This document shows, one piece after another, positions 1 through 10,278 of a stretch of 64,000 bases of DNA (its first letter is position 1; every line of letters starts with the position of its first letter). Both the position numbers and the translations under genes were made by a program. The DNA is from Platerodrilus igneus. Lineage: Eukaryota > Arthropoda > Insecta > Coleoptera > Lycidae. Where the stretch lies: assembly GCA_036346225.1 (NCBI GenBank), contig JARFIW010001670.1:5704001-5768000 (forward strand). Direction: 5' to 3'. Under the pieces are notes generated by a model. That model was not told the origin of the DNA. It saw only the letters and a program-made list of their open reading frames with translations, and made no database searches.

Positions 1-207
1 GGAGGATCAAGTGGTGAGGATCGAAGTGCGCCAGAAGGAACCTATTCTATCTACTGGAACCACTTCACACTTATAAATTTGCCCTTTTATATAAAAACCG
101 ATATATTTTCTTGATTCGCGTTCTGGTGGAATTTCGTTAAACGACTCCGTGTTTACAACTTCTAATTTATGCACATACCCCATTGCTATTCTGGATTCTG
201 ATCCTAT

Positions 208-996
208 TCATTCTGAATTCTTCATTAATAATGCATTCACCCTATCTTTCATTTCTTCTGGACATTTTATTTCATCATCAATATCCCCCTTCACATCAAC
301 TTCATCTTCAAATTGATTGATATTTAAACAGTCTCCCTCGACTTTAATACTTTCCTCATTATCCCATTTTATACATTCCCCTTTTACATCTATTACCTTT
401 CCTTCGGTATTTATTTTTAATCCCAACTTATCAATAATGTCCATACCAAATATTACATCTAGTCTTAACCCCGGCACTATTATAAATTCCTTCTCAAACT
501 TCATCTTACCCTCTTCACATTCCAGAATTATTATCTTATTCACAGTTGCAAATCTCTTACTATTCGGTGCTATTAAATTAAACTTCCCAATAGGCATCAT
601 TATCCCCATTAACTTTTCCTGTTTAACAAAATCTTCAGACACTAACGACGCTTCTGCTCCCATATCAATTAGTGTTCCACCTCTACTATTTCCAATTTTC
701 AATTTAATTATCGATAATAAGCTTTTATTCAAATCCTTTTTCATTTTACATTTTATATATTCGCGCTGGTGTTCATATCCATTAATTCTTAAGGGCTTAC
801 TTGGTCTGTCCTCATTCAAAAATCCTGATTCGACGTAGATGGTCTTGCCTGACTCGTAACTTCTGCATAGGTACGGTTCATTCTTATTGGTTGTGTTGAT
901 TGTTCCCGATGTCGTGCTTGTGGCATACACTGATTTATGTTCCTGTCGTGGTTCGTTTGCTCTATTTCTCTTCTTGACGTGTCTCTTGTGTTCCAA
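208..996 (-). pseudogene. Gypsy-1 retroviral-type aspartyl protease region (262 aa open frame)
   Basis: The frame is open for 262 codons. Residues 1-80 are a basic, gag-like tail. A pepsin-type retroviral protease domain follows, with the active-site loop at about residues 109-117 and the family's second conserved block (GMDIIDKLGL) about 70 residues on. The active-site triplet, normally Asp-Thr/Ser-Gly, reads Asp111-Met112-Gly113. In this family the Thr/Ser makes the contact that holds the dimer, so Met there suggests damage, or a divergent enzyme. The start Met is arbitrary because the domain would be cut from a Gag-Pol polyprotein. The frame overlaps the gag fragment at 816-1139 in another frame, as expected for a frameshifted gag/pol junction or for decay. 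Confidence 0.75.
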
Positions 997-2159
997 TTCC
1001 TTCTAAAATTATTATCGTTGCAGTTATTGTATTTATTTCTATAAAAATTTCCCCTATTATTTGATCTATCATTTTCTGTGCTTCTTTGCATTCTAACTAT
1101 GTTTTCTCGCAGTCTTTGTATCATCCTACCTTCCGCCACACGACTCTGTCCTAACTCATCACAACGTTGTAGATATTCCAGAAAGATCTCCCTATTTACA
1201 ATATTTTAAATCATCACATAATGTCTTATCTCTTGTCCAAAATGCCCCGCTAAGTATTTTATGGTTTGTGTTTCTTCCATCGGAGGATCTAATTGCTTTG
1301 CTATACTGAATTTTTGTATGGCGTATAACTCTCGTGTCATCCCTAAGTTCTGATTATATTTTCCTGTAATTAAATTATCACACGCCTTGTATTGTTGCTT
1401 GTCCCCCCAAAATTTTCTTAAAAATCTACTTTCAAATTCCGGAAATGTCCCTATCTAATTTTCTATCAAGTCAAACCATATTTTCGCGCTTCCTTTCAAC
1501 ATTGACTTAACGAAATTTAGATTGTACCTTTCATCCGTTGATCCCTGTATTAATTTTCTTATATTTTTCTTATATTATTCAAATATTATTCAATATTCAA
1601 TATTTTTGGATTCACCTTATTGTCTCCGTAAAATTTGGAATATTGCTCAACTGATATTTCCGGTCTATTTATCTTAGTGAATTGCCCCTGATTTCTACCA
1701 GCATTTTCGAATTCTGATTTTAAATTACCTAACTCTCTATTTACATCATTAAGTCCTATTTCACAGTTTCCCTGAATTTCCCGCATCTTTTTACCTAAAT
1801 CTGTAATCCGATCATTAGTTTCCTTTTCACACGTTTCCTGATCTAATTTAACTTTCCAAACCTCATCCTTTATCCTTTATCCACATCGTCCATGATTATA
1901 ATAAATGTATTCTCATATTGTGTACCTGCATTTCCGCGATTGTTTGATTCGTTTCTTTTAACCCGTCGCTTATAATTTTATTTCGGCACCGAGCTTTTCT
2001 CCATTTTCCTTAATCTGCATCTTAATATTTTTCATGGTCTCTTCGCTTTTGTCCATTCTTTTATTTAAGGCTAATAAAATTGACATCATTTCCGATTGTT
2101 GCGATATCTGTTGTTCTTTACTTTGACTTCGCGTCAATTGTTGCCCTTGCATTTCCATA
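816..2159 (-). pseudogene. Gypsy-1 gag remnant
   Basis: Three short minus-strand open pieces belong to one gag. The N-terminal piece (2158-1970) starts at an ATG shortly after the leader and is Gln/Lys/Glu-rich with coiled-coil character. The middle piece (1786-1586) lies between stops. The C-terminal piece (1139-816) is rich in Arg and Asn, as in the nucleic-acid-binding end of gypsy gags that lack a CCHC knuckle; I see no zinc knuckle. Readable gag-like amino acids continue between the pieces but are broken by stops and frameshifts. Assignment rests mainly on position between the leader and the protease. Confidence 0.6.
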
Positions 2160-2414
2160 GATACATCTTGTAAAATTACGTTTTCTTGAGACCCTATTTC
2201 TACCCAGTGGTTCCTTTATGCTTCTCTGGTTTTCTTTATTCGTTTATCCTTTTTTAAATTTTTAAAATTTTTAATATTTCAAATTCCTTGGAGATTTTAA
2301 ATTTCCTAAATTAAATTTTATTCGTGCCTCTACAATTTTTAATTTCTAAATTTCTTTTTCTGGTGTTTTAGCCTCTATGATTTTCAATTTTTAAATTTCT
2401 TTTTGTGGTGTTCG

Positions 2415-2590
2415 TGCTCACGTTGGGCGCCATAAAATTGCTGTGATGTTAGGCCCCACGATTGGGCATACCATAAAATTGCTGTAAATTACCTGAACAA
2501 TCGAGCCCCAGCGTTGGGCCGTCATAAAATTTTGCTATGATTTTTGCCTCTACGATTTAGGCATAATAAATTGCTGTGATTTAACCCTCT
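2415..2590 (-). repeat. Primer-binding-site region with four PBS-like tandem units
   Basis: On the minus strand the motif CAATTTTATGGCGCCCAACG (about 2425-2444) is the expected LTR-end/PBS junction of an insect gypsy element. TGGCGCCCAACG is the PBS proper. Diverged copies of the same unit (CAGCAATTTTATG, then a GCCCAA-like core, then GGGGC) follow at about 2451-2485, 2500-2540 and 2545-2585, giving four imperfect units of about 35-50 bp. Only the unit nearest gag keeps the perfect core. Confidence 0.6.
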
Positions 2591-4984
2591 GATTTCTTTA
2601 TTACTTTAAGCCCAATGTTATGAAATGTTAAATTAGGATTTTACCCCGAATAGATCTTATTGACTCAAATAAAGCAATTAGATAGTACACAATATAATAA
2701 TTGATAATATTTACAACACTCAAAATTTTCCTTTTTGTACAAAATATTTACATATACCAGATTTATGTTTTCTGAAAGCCAGTAAAAATATCTTTTAATT
2801 ATTCAGGGTCCTTTGAACGTTCCAAGCTACCTATTCCATTTTCATAAATATTTTAGTGGCCCTTTTTGATGACTCTTACAAATATACAATGTGTCAAATA
2901 TTAAATCAAAAACAGTTTTCAACAATAAGGTGTATTAAGTTTGCTAACCTGAAATGGGTTCTGTAGTTCCATCCTAGTCTATGATGTGCATCCCCTTTCT
3001 GTGTTCGGTTTGCTTATTGATATGCCGGCCCCATATAAGAAAACCCTCCCATAAATCTCTTCCAATTAAAATCATACCAAGTCGGAATATGTCCAAATCA
3101 GAATACGTTCATTTTTAAATTATCTCCAAAATTAGAGTTAGACGTCCCAAATTAAGGTCGTCTCAATTAAATATCCCAAGTTAAAGCCATCTCAATCAAA
3201 TATGTCTAAATTACAGCCCAAATTAAAGTCGAAATTAAAATCCAAGATCATGAGTCGAAATTAAAAATCGAAATTAAGAGCCCTGTTTTATTAATATTAG
3301 AAATGAATTTAATTAAATCGTTTTACTTATGTCTATTTATAGATCGGCGTATTTTCGTTGCACAAATTCTCGCACTTTTAATTCTGATTTATTTTGATTT
3401 ATACTTCACTGGTTACGTAAGTTTTTAACACCTTTGAACATAGTCGTTGCTCAGTTTCAATATAGACCAAAATGTCGCTTCGTTACTATCGTATATATAA
3501 GCCCTACTTCCAATTGATTTCATTGGCTTCTTGACATTCTAGGACGATACTTCTGCCTTACCTCGCATACCTCGGAAATTTTACCAATTACTTAGTTTAA
3601 ATCTTTCAATGCATGCCTTGTCTGTCACGCCCGCATCTCGCATATTGTGGTAATATTCGTGAATTTCCAACTTTTGACTTTTATTAACTCACGTATTTGG
3701 ATGTTTGTTAACTTTATCGTCTAATTGAATCGCCTGATGCTTATTTATTTCTACAGAATATTGGTTTTCTGAACAAATGTGTTTTCTTCGTCACGTAACA
3801 ATTTTCTAATAATGAATTATTTAGAATGCGTGTTCCGTCCTTGTAAATAGTTTATAGTTTTAGGATTTTATTATTACTTGGGCTTGCTTGCTGTTCTCAA
3901 TTCGACGCGATAGATTTAAATTTTGTTAGTCAAATTTCCCCAATGCGTTTATTTGATGCATATTAACCTTGAGAAGGGTAAACGTCTGTAGCGCGCGGAC
4001 GCACCAGATTATCGATTTGGAATATCAAAGGAACTTGCTGAACGAATTCGCTCAACGAGTATTGCAGTGCCCGCATTAGCTTGTTCAAGTATCGTAGAAC
4101 CCGCAGATAGTTGAAGTATCGTAGAACCCGCAGATAATAGAGTATTGAAGTGTCCGCCTTAGCTTGTTCAAGTATTCGCATTTTGAAGAATGTTATAGAA
4201 CCGCCGTAGCAACAAGTCGCTCTAGTTTTTGAAACCGCTCCACAAATATCGTTGAAGAAACCGCATATCCTCGCTAATTAATAGCCGCTGAAAATGTTAT
4301 CGTAAAACCGCAGTCGTACTTTATAGTGCCGTCTTGTTTGTGAATTGTTACACATTGCGTTGGTGTTTGCTTCGTTTTGTTCATGTGCCGCGTCCCGTGT
4401 GCACGTGTTACATGCCGTTAATTGGATATTATACACTTTGTTTGCACCGCCCCAGTTCGTGTGCTGCAAGCTATTAATTGGTTAAACTTCTTTCATCGTT
4501 GCCGTTGCAGGTGAGTACTAAAAATAAACGCTACTTTGTTGGTTTGTCATGTGCATGAACAGTAATTAATTGTGTTGCTTGTTGAAACACGCTATAGAAA
4601 AAATACAGTCCACACATCTCGCTTTTTGAGTTATTCGAAAGTCACCGCCGTACAATGCGTGTACGATGACATTTTCGACGCAATTGTTAAATATTTGCAA
4701 TGCCAATTTATCTATGCTTCCCGGTGATTTAATTTTGATGCAATTTGTTGCGTTTTAAAATCTTATCTTTACTTGTAAACTACACTTAGACATTTTTATG
4801 TTCTCATGCATTTAATCCCGTGTATTTTATTTACAGCGTCCTCTCAATTAACATTATGTAGAGTGACCGTTTTACTCTTATTATTTTTGGAATTATGTGC
4901 TTTTCTTAAAGTGGAAGTTGTTTATATTTATTCTACGACCCCTATGGCTTAACCTACACCTAAATTACCCTATTATTATAGTTA
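2440..4984 (-). repeat. Gypsy-1 5' LTR (plus possible untranslated leader)
   Basis: Non-coding. It aligns along its length with 5285-6428. Shared landmarks are 'aacctgaaa.gggtt.tgtag' (2946 and 5294), 'ttggcttc' and 'ttaccaatt' (about 3530-3595 and 5805-5870), and the end block 'ttctacgacccctatg.cttaacctac' (4931 and 6373). The left end abuts the PBS; the right end is the LTR start on the minus strand. It carries a degenerate 'aaattaaagtc'-type minisatellite at 3060-3280 and a 27-bp direct duplication around 4085-4140 (gaagtatcgtagaacccgc twice). No coding potential is seen. Confidence 0.55.
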
Positions 4985-5050
4985 TATATATATATAAAAC
5001 TATGATAATAGGGTAATTTAGGTGTAGGTGTAGGTGTAGCTGTAGGTGTA
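4951..5050. repeat. Hairpin and TAGGTG minisatellite at LTR end
   Basis: Arms at about 4951-4983 and 4998-5029 are inverted copies of the LTR terminus, with a short TA-rich loop. A TGTAGG-type hexamer repeat follows (5020-5050). This looks like a head-to-head LTR terminus or a foldback rearrangement. Confidence 0.6.
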
Positions 5051-5284
5051 GGTTACAACTTTTTCCCCTTTTAAATGTCTTCTCCTTTTTGAATTATTTA
5101 CATCTAGTAGATTTTTAGAAAATGAAGCCAGCAAAACGAGCTTTTATTACATTTAGAGACCTGTTGAAACGTTTCAAAAATGTCTATAGCTTTTCATAAA
5201 TATATTCAAGAAACCCCAATTTGTCGGCTCTTACACTTTTAAATTATTATTGAAATAAAACAGTTTTAAAATAAATCATCAATA

Positions 5285-6428
5285 AAATATCTAACCTGAA
5301 AGGGTTTTGTAGGAGCTCTGCATTTCTAGGAATTGAAGTCGACATCCAACCAAAATTTATTATCCAAGTCATTAATCCAATGAGAGGTTTACCATTTTTA
5401 GAGATTATTAAATTGTTTGAACAGACAGCGTTTTCCAGAGTTTCGTATCCAAAATTGTATTTAAGATCGTAATGGATCGTTATTAAAAGTTTCATAGTTA
5501 TTCAGAATGTAATTTAGAACGTAGTTCTTCAGAACGTATTTAATCAGATGGTAATTATTCAGAACGTATTTAACCAGAAGTATTTAAATAGAAGGTATTT
5601 CATCAGAACGTATTTAACCAGAGCCGTATTTTTAGAAGTACGGCTCTCTTTGCACAATTATACACTCTTTAAAATAATTTTCACTTAACCTTTCACGTAA
5701 ATATTTATCACACTTGAGTATAGTGACTGCCCAGGTTCAAAGTATACTAACTCGATATTTAATTCTCAAGATATTTATAGGATCGTCCCCCTTTTGTTTG
5801 CGATTCGTTGGCTTCACCTGCTAGGCGAGGCCAAGCGTATTATCACTTGTTATTTTGGAAAGTTTACCAATTGTATGTATTTTAATTGCATGACGCGGTG
5901 CTCTAAGTCACGTAATTTAAATGTTATACCTTACATCTACTTCAGAAATCCCAGGAATTTTCGTTCATATCGATCACGTAGTATTGTTTGTTGGCCTTAT
6001 TCTAATCTAAATCGAATAAATTTGGTGTTTGTTTATTTCCTAATAAATTGGATTTTCGAACAACTGTGATTCTTTTAGATCACGTACGCTTTTAAATAAT
6101 GCATATTTCTGCGTGCGTTTACGATAATATCTTAACACACTTTTTGAATGTTTATCTAGCCAATCCATGCAGGTTTTTCACTGATTTAATTTCAATGCGT
6201 TTCGTTACATTTTTAAATTCTAATCTTTGCTAGTAGCTACTCTTGGATATGTGTTTTAATCGTTTGTACTTCTATATACAATGTGCTCTCAACTAATAAT
6301 ATTTATAATAACCCATTTACTCTTCTAATATCTGCAATTCCGTGTTTCTGTTACTTGGGAGTTTCCCTTGCTTATTCTACGACCCCTATGACTTAACCTA
6401 CCCCTAAATTAACCCTATAATTACAGCA
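5285..6428 (-). repeat. Second, diverged LTR of the Gypsy-1 family (solo or truncated)
   Basis: Same orientation and same end blocks as the LTR at 2440-4984. The minus-strand start is at 6428 (TGCTGTAATTATAGGG). Short open frames inside it (for example 5794-6069) match no family and fall in LTR sequence, so I do not treat them as genes. At 5500-5640 it carries a TTCAGAACGTATTTAA-type minisatellite, in the place where the first LTR holds a different array. No target duplication was found. Confidence 0.5.
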
Positions 6429-6439
6429 TTAAATATAAA

Positions 6440-6692
6440 TATTTTAAGTAGGTTTTTTTTACACAAGGTAAGTTGATAAATACTATCGTACTACATTTAA
6501 TAAGATGAAATAATAACTTAGACTTTTATGCAAAGCCCAAATGATCATTTCAAATCGAGCTAGTAATTGAAAGAAGGAAAATATATCCTGTCCAAGACCT
6601 TATATTTTCCTTCTTTCAATTACTAGCTCGATTTGAAATGATTATTTGGGCTTTGCATAAAAGTCTAAGTTATTATTTCATCTTATTAAATG
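6440..6692. repeat. Foldback (inverted repeat) element
   Basis: Arms 6494-6585 and 6601-6692 are 92 nt each with one mismatch, around a 15-nt loop. The left side continues to about 6440 without a partner on the right. The same arm occurs once at about 19595-19690, where it continues into the sequence at 19700-19835. The foldback is therefore a broken inverted dimer of that longer repeat. Confidence 0.85.
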
Positions 6693-6700
6693 TTATATAT

Positions 6701-7166
6701 TGTAGCGAGCTACTAGTAAGCAACCCATCAAACACACAAAATGCCGCAAGCACTGTTTATTCTCAAGGATTCCAGAATTTTTCTAGAAATTACTGGAGGA
6801 TGAGTCATCCTTTTTATTCCAGAGTATATATAAGACCGCTAATAAATGAAAGAGTTTAGTCTATACTAGAATGTCTAATATAAATTATATCGTTGTAAAG
6901 TAATAGTAGTTGAGCTTTTGCAAGTTCAAGAGTATACATAAATGTTATATGCTGTGTCTAAGGTACATGCAGCTTGTAGCATACATAAATAAATAGAAGT
7001 GTATAAATAAATAGTTGTGTTAGTGTTGTTAATGGACCTATGGTAAAGAAGTTAGTTTAAGAAGATATTAGTGCTTGTAAATTCATTAGTGTAATAGTGC
7101 TTCATTGTTAAGTGGACTGAAAACATCTATAAATAAGGCATATACTGTTAATTAGACTTGTGAACA
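6701..7166 (+). repeat. LTR copy A of the macrodomain-gypsy family, 3'-truncated
   Basis: Starts TGTAGCGAGC, matching the LTR at 16487-17022 (minus) and 48542-49131 (minus). It runs colinearly with those to 'agacttgtgaacag' and stops there, because the end of transposon X abuts at 7166. The last ~85 bp, with the AATAAA signal and the CA end, are missing. The left neighbour is the foldback arm. Confidence 0.85.
6770..6834 (+). promoter_or_regulatory. LTR-A promoter: paired heat-shock-element half-sites, AP-1 site, TATA box
   Basis: In order: TTCCAGAA (6770-6777), TTCTAGAA (6781-6788), TGAGTCA (6801-6807), TATATATAAG (6825-6834). TTCnnGAA is the heat-shock-factor half-site pair and TGAGTCA the AP-1 consensus. 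The TTC/GAA and TATA sites are conserved in LTR-B and LTR-C. Function is inferred. Confidence 0.5.
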
Positions 7167-7935
7167 GGGTTTCGATCAGCTTCTCCAATACAGTATATCA
7201 TATTAATTAATTCTTGACGTGTGAAATTCATTGTGACATCAACAAATTAAACGGAAAATTTTTAAGATAATTAATATTGACAAGATATGTCAGATTTGAT
7301 GCTAGTAGCCTACTTAGTTTTCTCTAGTCCCAAAACTGCACAAAAAACATGTTTTCTCAATTTTTCAGAATTTTTTCTCATGTAACCTATAAAACATTAT
7401 ATGTCAATAGAAAGCTCCACAAAAACGCTATTCAATGGCAAAATCCAATATGGCGGGTGCCATTTAAAAAAATTGACTTTTTGTTCATTTTGCGTTTTGC
7501 TTCACCTTGTACAATAAAAGGATAAAACAAGCACATCGCGCTATCGATAATAATACAACAGGATATGGAAAATTATGTCGTGAAAAAATCAACTCTCCAA
7601 GTTCAATAAGAAAACTTCTGCAATTTTTCAAAGTTGACATGATTTTGACATAAAATGACTCATAAAAAGCAAACCGTCTATTGTAGACCTATAGTACCTC
7701 TATAGAATTTTGATGCGCATCAAAAGAGCTTTTAGAATATGGTATCAAATCTAGGGTATTTCATTTAAAAAACATAACTTTGGGTTGTAAACCATATTGG
7801 CACACCCTGTATATAGGTGAAAATATTTTTAGATTGTGCGGCCTAGCCGTGGCTATCGTTTAAAAAAACCGGAAGTTGTTATCTTGAATAACATAAAAGT
7901 TATGGAACTTTCACGGAGGACGTGGACACCCTGTA
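7166..7935 (+). repeat. Lone inverted-repeat end of transposon X (X1)
   Basis: Nearly identical to the right end of transposon X (15668-16441), running from 'ggtttcgatcagc' to the terminal CACCCTG followed by TATA. It contains both the outer end (GGACACCCTG) and the inner CACACCCTG about 125 bp before it. No partner end is found nearby, so it is a remnant joined directly to the truncated LTR A. Confidence 0.85.
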
Positions 7936-7976
7936 TATACAGTGTGTACAGTATAAAATGCAGTACATGGGGATCT

Positions 7977-10278
7977 TGGAAACCGTAGGAGACACGATCT
8001 TGGTTAAATGGGACAAAAGTTGCATAATCATGAGGATATCTCAGATCGGTTTTCAAATTTCAAAAATTTTTCATAGGTTACTAGATAGAGGCAAAAACCA
8101 CAAAATTGACGATTTTTTTATTTGCTCGTAGTTAGTCTACTAATTGAAATAGAATGTTCAAATTTGGTACTTCATGGTAATTCCCCATTGAGCTTCAGAT
8201 TCTTAACTTAGATTTTGTCTAGAGCATCTTGATTTTGCGTGACGATGTTCAACTTTTTATTTTTAAATAGCCGTCATATTGGATTTTTACATTTTTGAAA
8301 TGCTGACAAAAAACCCTTTCTAAAGAGGTATAACATGGCTATGTTTGATTGAATCGAAACACTAAAAATCACATAATTATGTTTTAGTCGTAGTAGGCGT
8401 TAATTTCCATTATAACAAAGAGAAACAATTGCTCTAAAAATTTTAAACTCAATTTTCAGTGGTAATAAAAACAGTAAAAAACGTAGAAAATTGAAAATAA
8501 ATCTGTATTAATCAGAACTTACATAACTATGCATTAACAAAGAATAAATACAAACTAGCATCTATTCAATACAAAATATTATTTAAGTTGTGTTTAGTTG
8601 TTCAGACAATTGCAAATTAACAATCAAGGAAAAAAAATATAACAATAGTCAGCCACATGAATTCATTATTTATTTTAAATGTTCAAATAACCCCCCATTT
8701 TGTTGAACACACAACCGACACCTTTTATAAACATCTTTACAAGATCGTCTTATCATAGTTGGAGTTATTTTATTTACGGCCTCTTGGACTGCTTGTTGTA
8801 ATTGGCCTACATTATCATACGTTTTTGAGTACACACGACTTTTTAAATGGCCCCATATAAAGAAATCCGGTGATCTCGCCGGCCACTTAATTGGTCCCCG
8901 ATTTCCAATCCAGTTTTCATTATACTCAGAATTTAAAAAATTTCTAATAATCAGAGCATTGTGGGGTGGAGCGCCATCATTTTGAAAAATCATATTTTGC
9001 AAAGTAGCGAGTGGAAGCTCCATTAGTCTATCTCCCACATTTCCCTGCAATAAATCTAAGTATCTCGCAGAATTTAAATTTGCATAATAAAAAAACGGAC
9101 CTATAATGTACCTTCCAATAATACCAATCCAGACGTTGAATCCCCATTTAACTTGATGTCTAACTTGGCGGTTCAAATGTGGATTTTCATCTGACCAAAA
9201 AATTGTATTTTTGGGGTTGAACATACCACAATTCGTAAATCGACTTTCGTCAGACCACAAAATTGTATATGCAAAATTTGAATTTTCGTTGCACTTTCTG
9301 ATGTACCAAGCACAAAATTCCATTCTTCGAATTTGATCTTCAGTACGCAATCCCTGACATGGTCGTTCATGATATGGATGGTACTTGAAACGTTTTAAAA
9401 TAGCTCTTGCCGTAGAATGATCAACACCTGTTATATTCTGAATTTGTCTAAGAAAAGTACGAGGATTTTCGACAACTGTTTGTAAAACGCTGTTTTCATT
9501 ATCTTTTTTAATTTGCCTATTTCTCTTAGACAACCCAAAACTACCATAATTTATTAAATTATTTTGTAATCTCCGAAACATACATCTGTTTGGTTGATGT
9601 TTTTCTGGGTATTTATTTAAATACAATTCAGCGGCTTTAACATCATTCCTTCCAGAAAGAATAAAACATTCTAACATTTGATATTTATCACGGTTAGTAA
9701 AGCGATCCATTTCAAGCGCAAATGCTTTGCTTAAATTTCTATGTAAATTAATTAACTGTTTTTTAAACTGCACTACTTGAAACATAAAATAAAGGACAAA
9801 CTTTGACGTTTCTCAGATGTTGAGCAATTGTTTCTCTTTGTCATAATGGAAATTAAAGCCTACTACGACCAAAACATAATTATGTGATTTTTAGTGTTTT
9901 GATTCAATCAAACATAGCCATGTTATACCTCTTTGGAAAGGGTTTTTTGTCAGCATTTCAAAAATGTAAAATCCAATATGGCGGCTATTTAAAAATAAAA
10001 AGTTGAACATCGTCACGCAAAATCTAGATGCCCTAGACAAAATCTAAGTTGAAAATGTGAAGCGCAATGGGGAATTACCATGATGTACTAAATTTGAACA
10101 TTCTATTTCAATTAGTAGACTAACTACGAGCAAATGAAGAAATCGTCAATTTTGTGTTTTTTGCCTCTATCTAGTAACCTATGAAAATTTTTTGAAATTT
10201 GAAAACCGATCTGAGATACCCTCATGATTATGCAACTTTTGTCCTATTTAACCAAGATCGTATCTCCTACAGTTTCCA
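7977..10278 (-). mobile_element. IS630/Tc1/mariner-like transposon 'A1' with long inverted ends
   Basis: Inverted ends of about 457 bp (7977-8434 and 9822-10278) flank one transposase gene on the minus strand. The ends hold the same blocks in opposite order ('tggaaac.gtaggaga.acgatc' outermost, 'gagcaattgtttctctttg' innermost) and differ by scattered substitutions. They also share short phrases with transposon X ('aaaatccaatatggcgg'), so the two families are related. A TA target duplication cannot be confirmed: X1 lies left and repeat Y begins immediately right. Confidence 0.8.
8670..9785 (-). CDS. IS630/mariner-like transposase (DDE_3 type), possibly inactive
   Basis: A 371-residue open frame, about the family's usual length. 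A helix-turn-helix N-terminal domain of the DUF4817 kind lies at about residues 28-80 and a second HTH at about 95-140. The DDE catalytic core follows: first Asp179 in WSDESRF, second Asp270 in FQNDGAPPH, and an acidic residue at 307 in PARSPD. Relatives normally have five more residues (an L-T-P-L-D-like block) between SPD and the FF.WG motif. Here SPD joins FFIWG directly, as if 15 bp were lost in frame, which shortens the spacing to the last catalytic residue. The gene has no stops or frameshifts, so it is either recent or still translated. It cuts and pastes DNA in the nucleus and would act on the flanking inverted ends. Confidence 0.85.
   Translation of the reverse strand: MFQVVQFKKQLINLHRNLSKAFALEMDRFTNRDKYQMLECFILSGRNDVKAAELYLNKYPEKHQPNRCMFRRLQNNLINYGSFGLSKRNRQIKKDNENSVLQTVVENPRTFLRQIQNITGVDHSTARAILKRFKYHPYHERPCQGLRTEDQIRRMEFCAWYIRKCNENSNFAYTILWSDESRFTNCGMFNPKNTIFWSDENPHLNRQVRHQVKWGFNVWIGIIGRYIIGPFFYYANLNSARYLDLLQGNVGDRLMELPLATLQNMIFQNDGAPPHNALIIRNFLNSEYNENWIGNRGPIKWPARSPDFFIWGHLKSRVYSKTYDNVGQLQQAVQEAVNKITPTMIRRSCKDVYKRCRLCVQQNGGLFEHLK

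Larger units (their letters stand above)
1..4984 (-). mobile_element. Ty3/gypsy LTR retrotransposon 'Gypsy-1', 5' half (decayed)
   Basis: A minus-strand LTR element read right to left: 5' LTR (about 4984 to 2440), primer-binding-site region (about 2432), a short leader, gag remnants (2159 to 816) and protease (996 to 208). Reverse transcriptase and integrase would lie left of base 1, outside the window. Bases 1-207 translate on the minus strand as a protease-RT linker with no recognisable RT motif. Several stops and frameshifts split gag, so this copy is dead. The family is the same broad gypsy lineage as the element at 20041-22600, judged by the protease C-terminal half (FGMDIID versus GMDVIER). 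Confidence 0.8.

Noticed and set aside
317..838. 173-codon plus-strand frame
   Set aside because: Shadow of the Gypsy-1 protease on the other strand.
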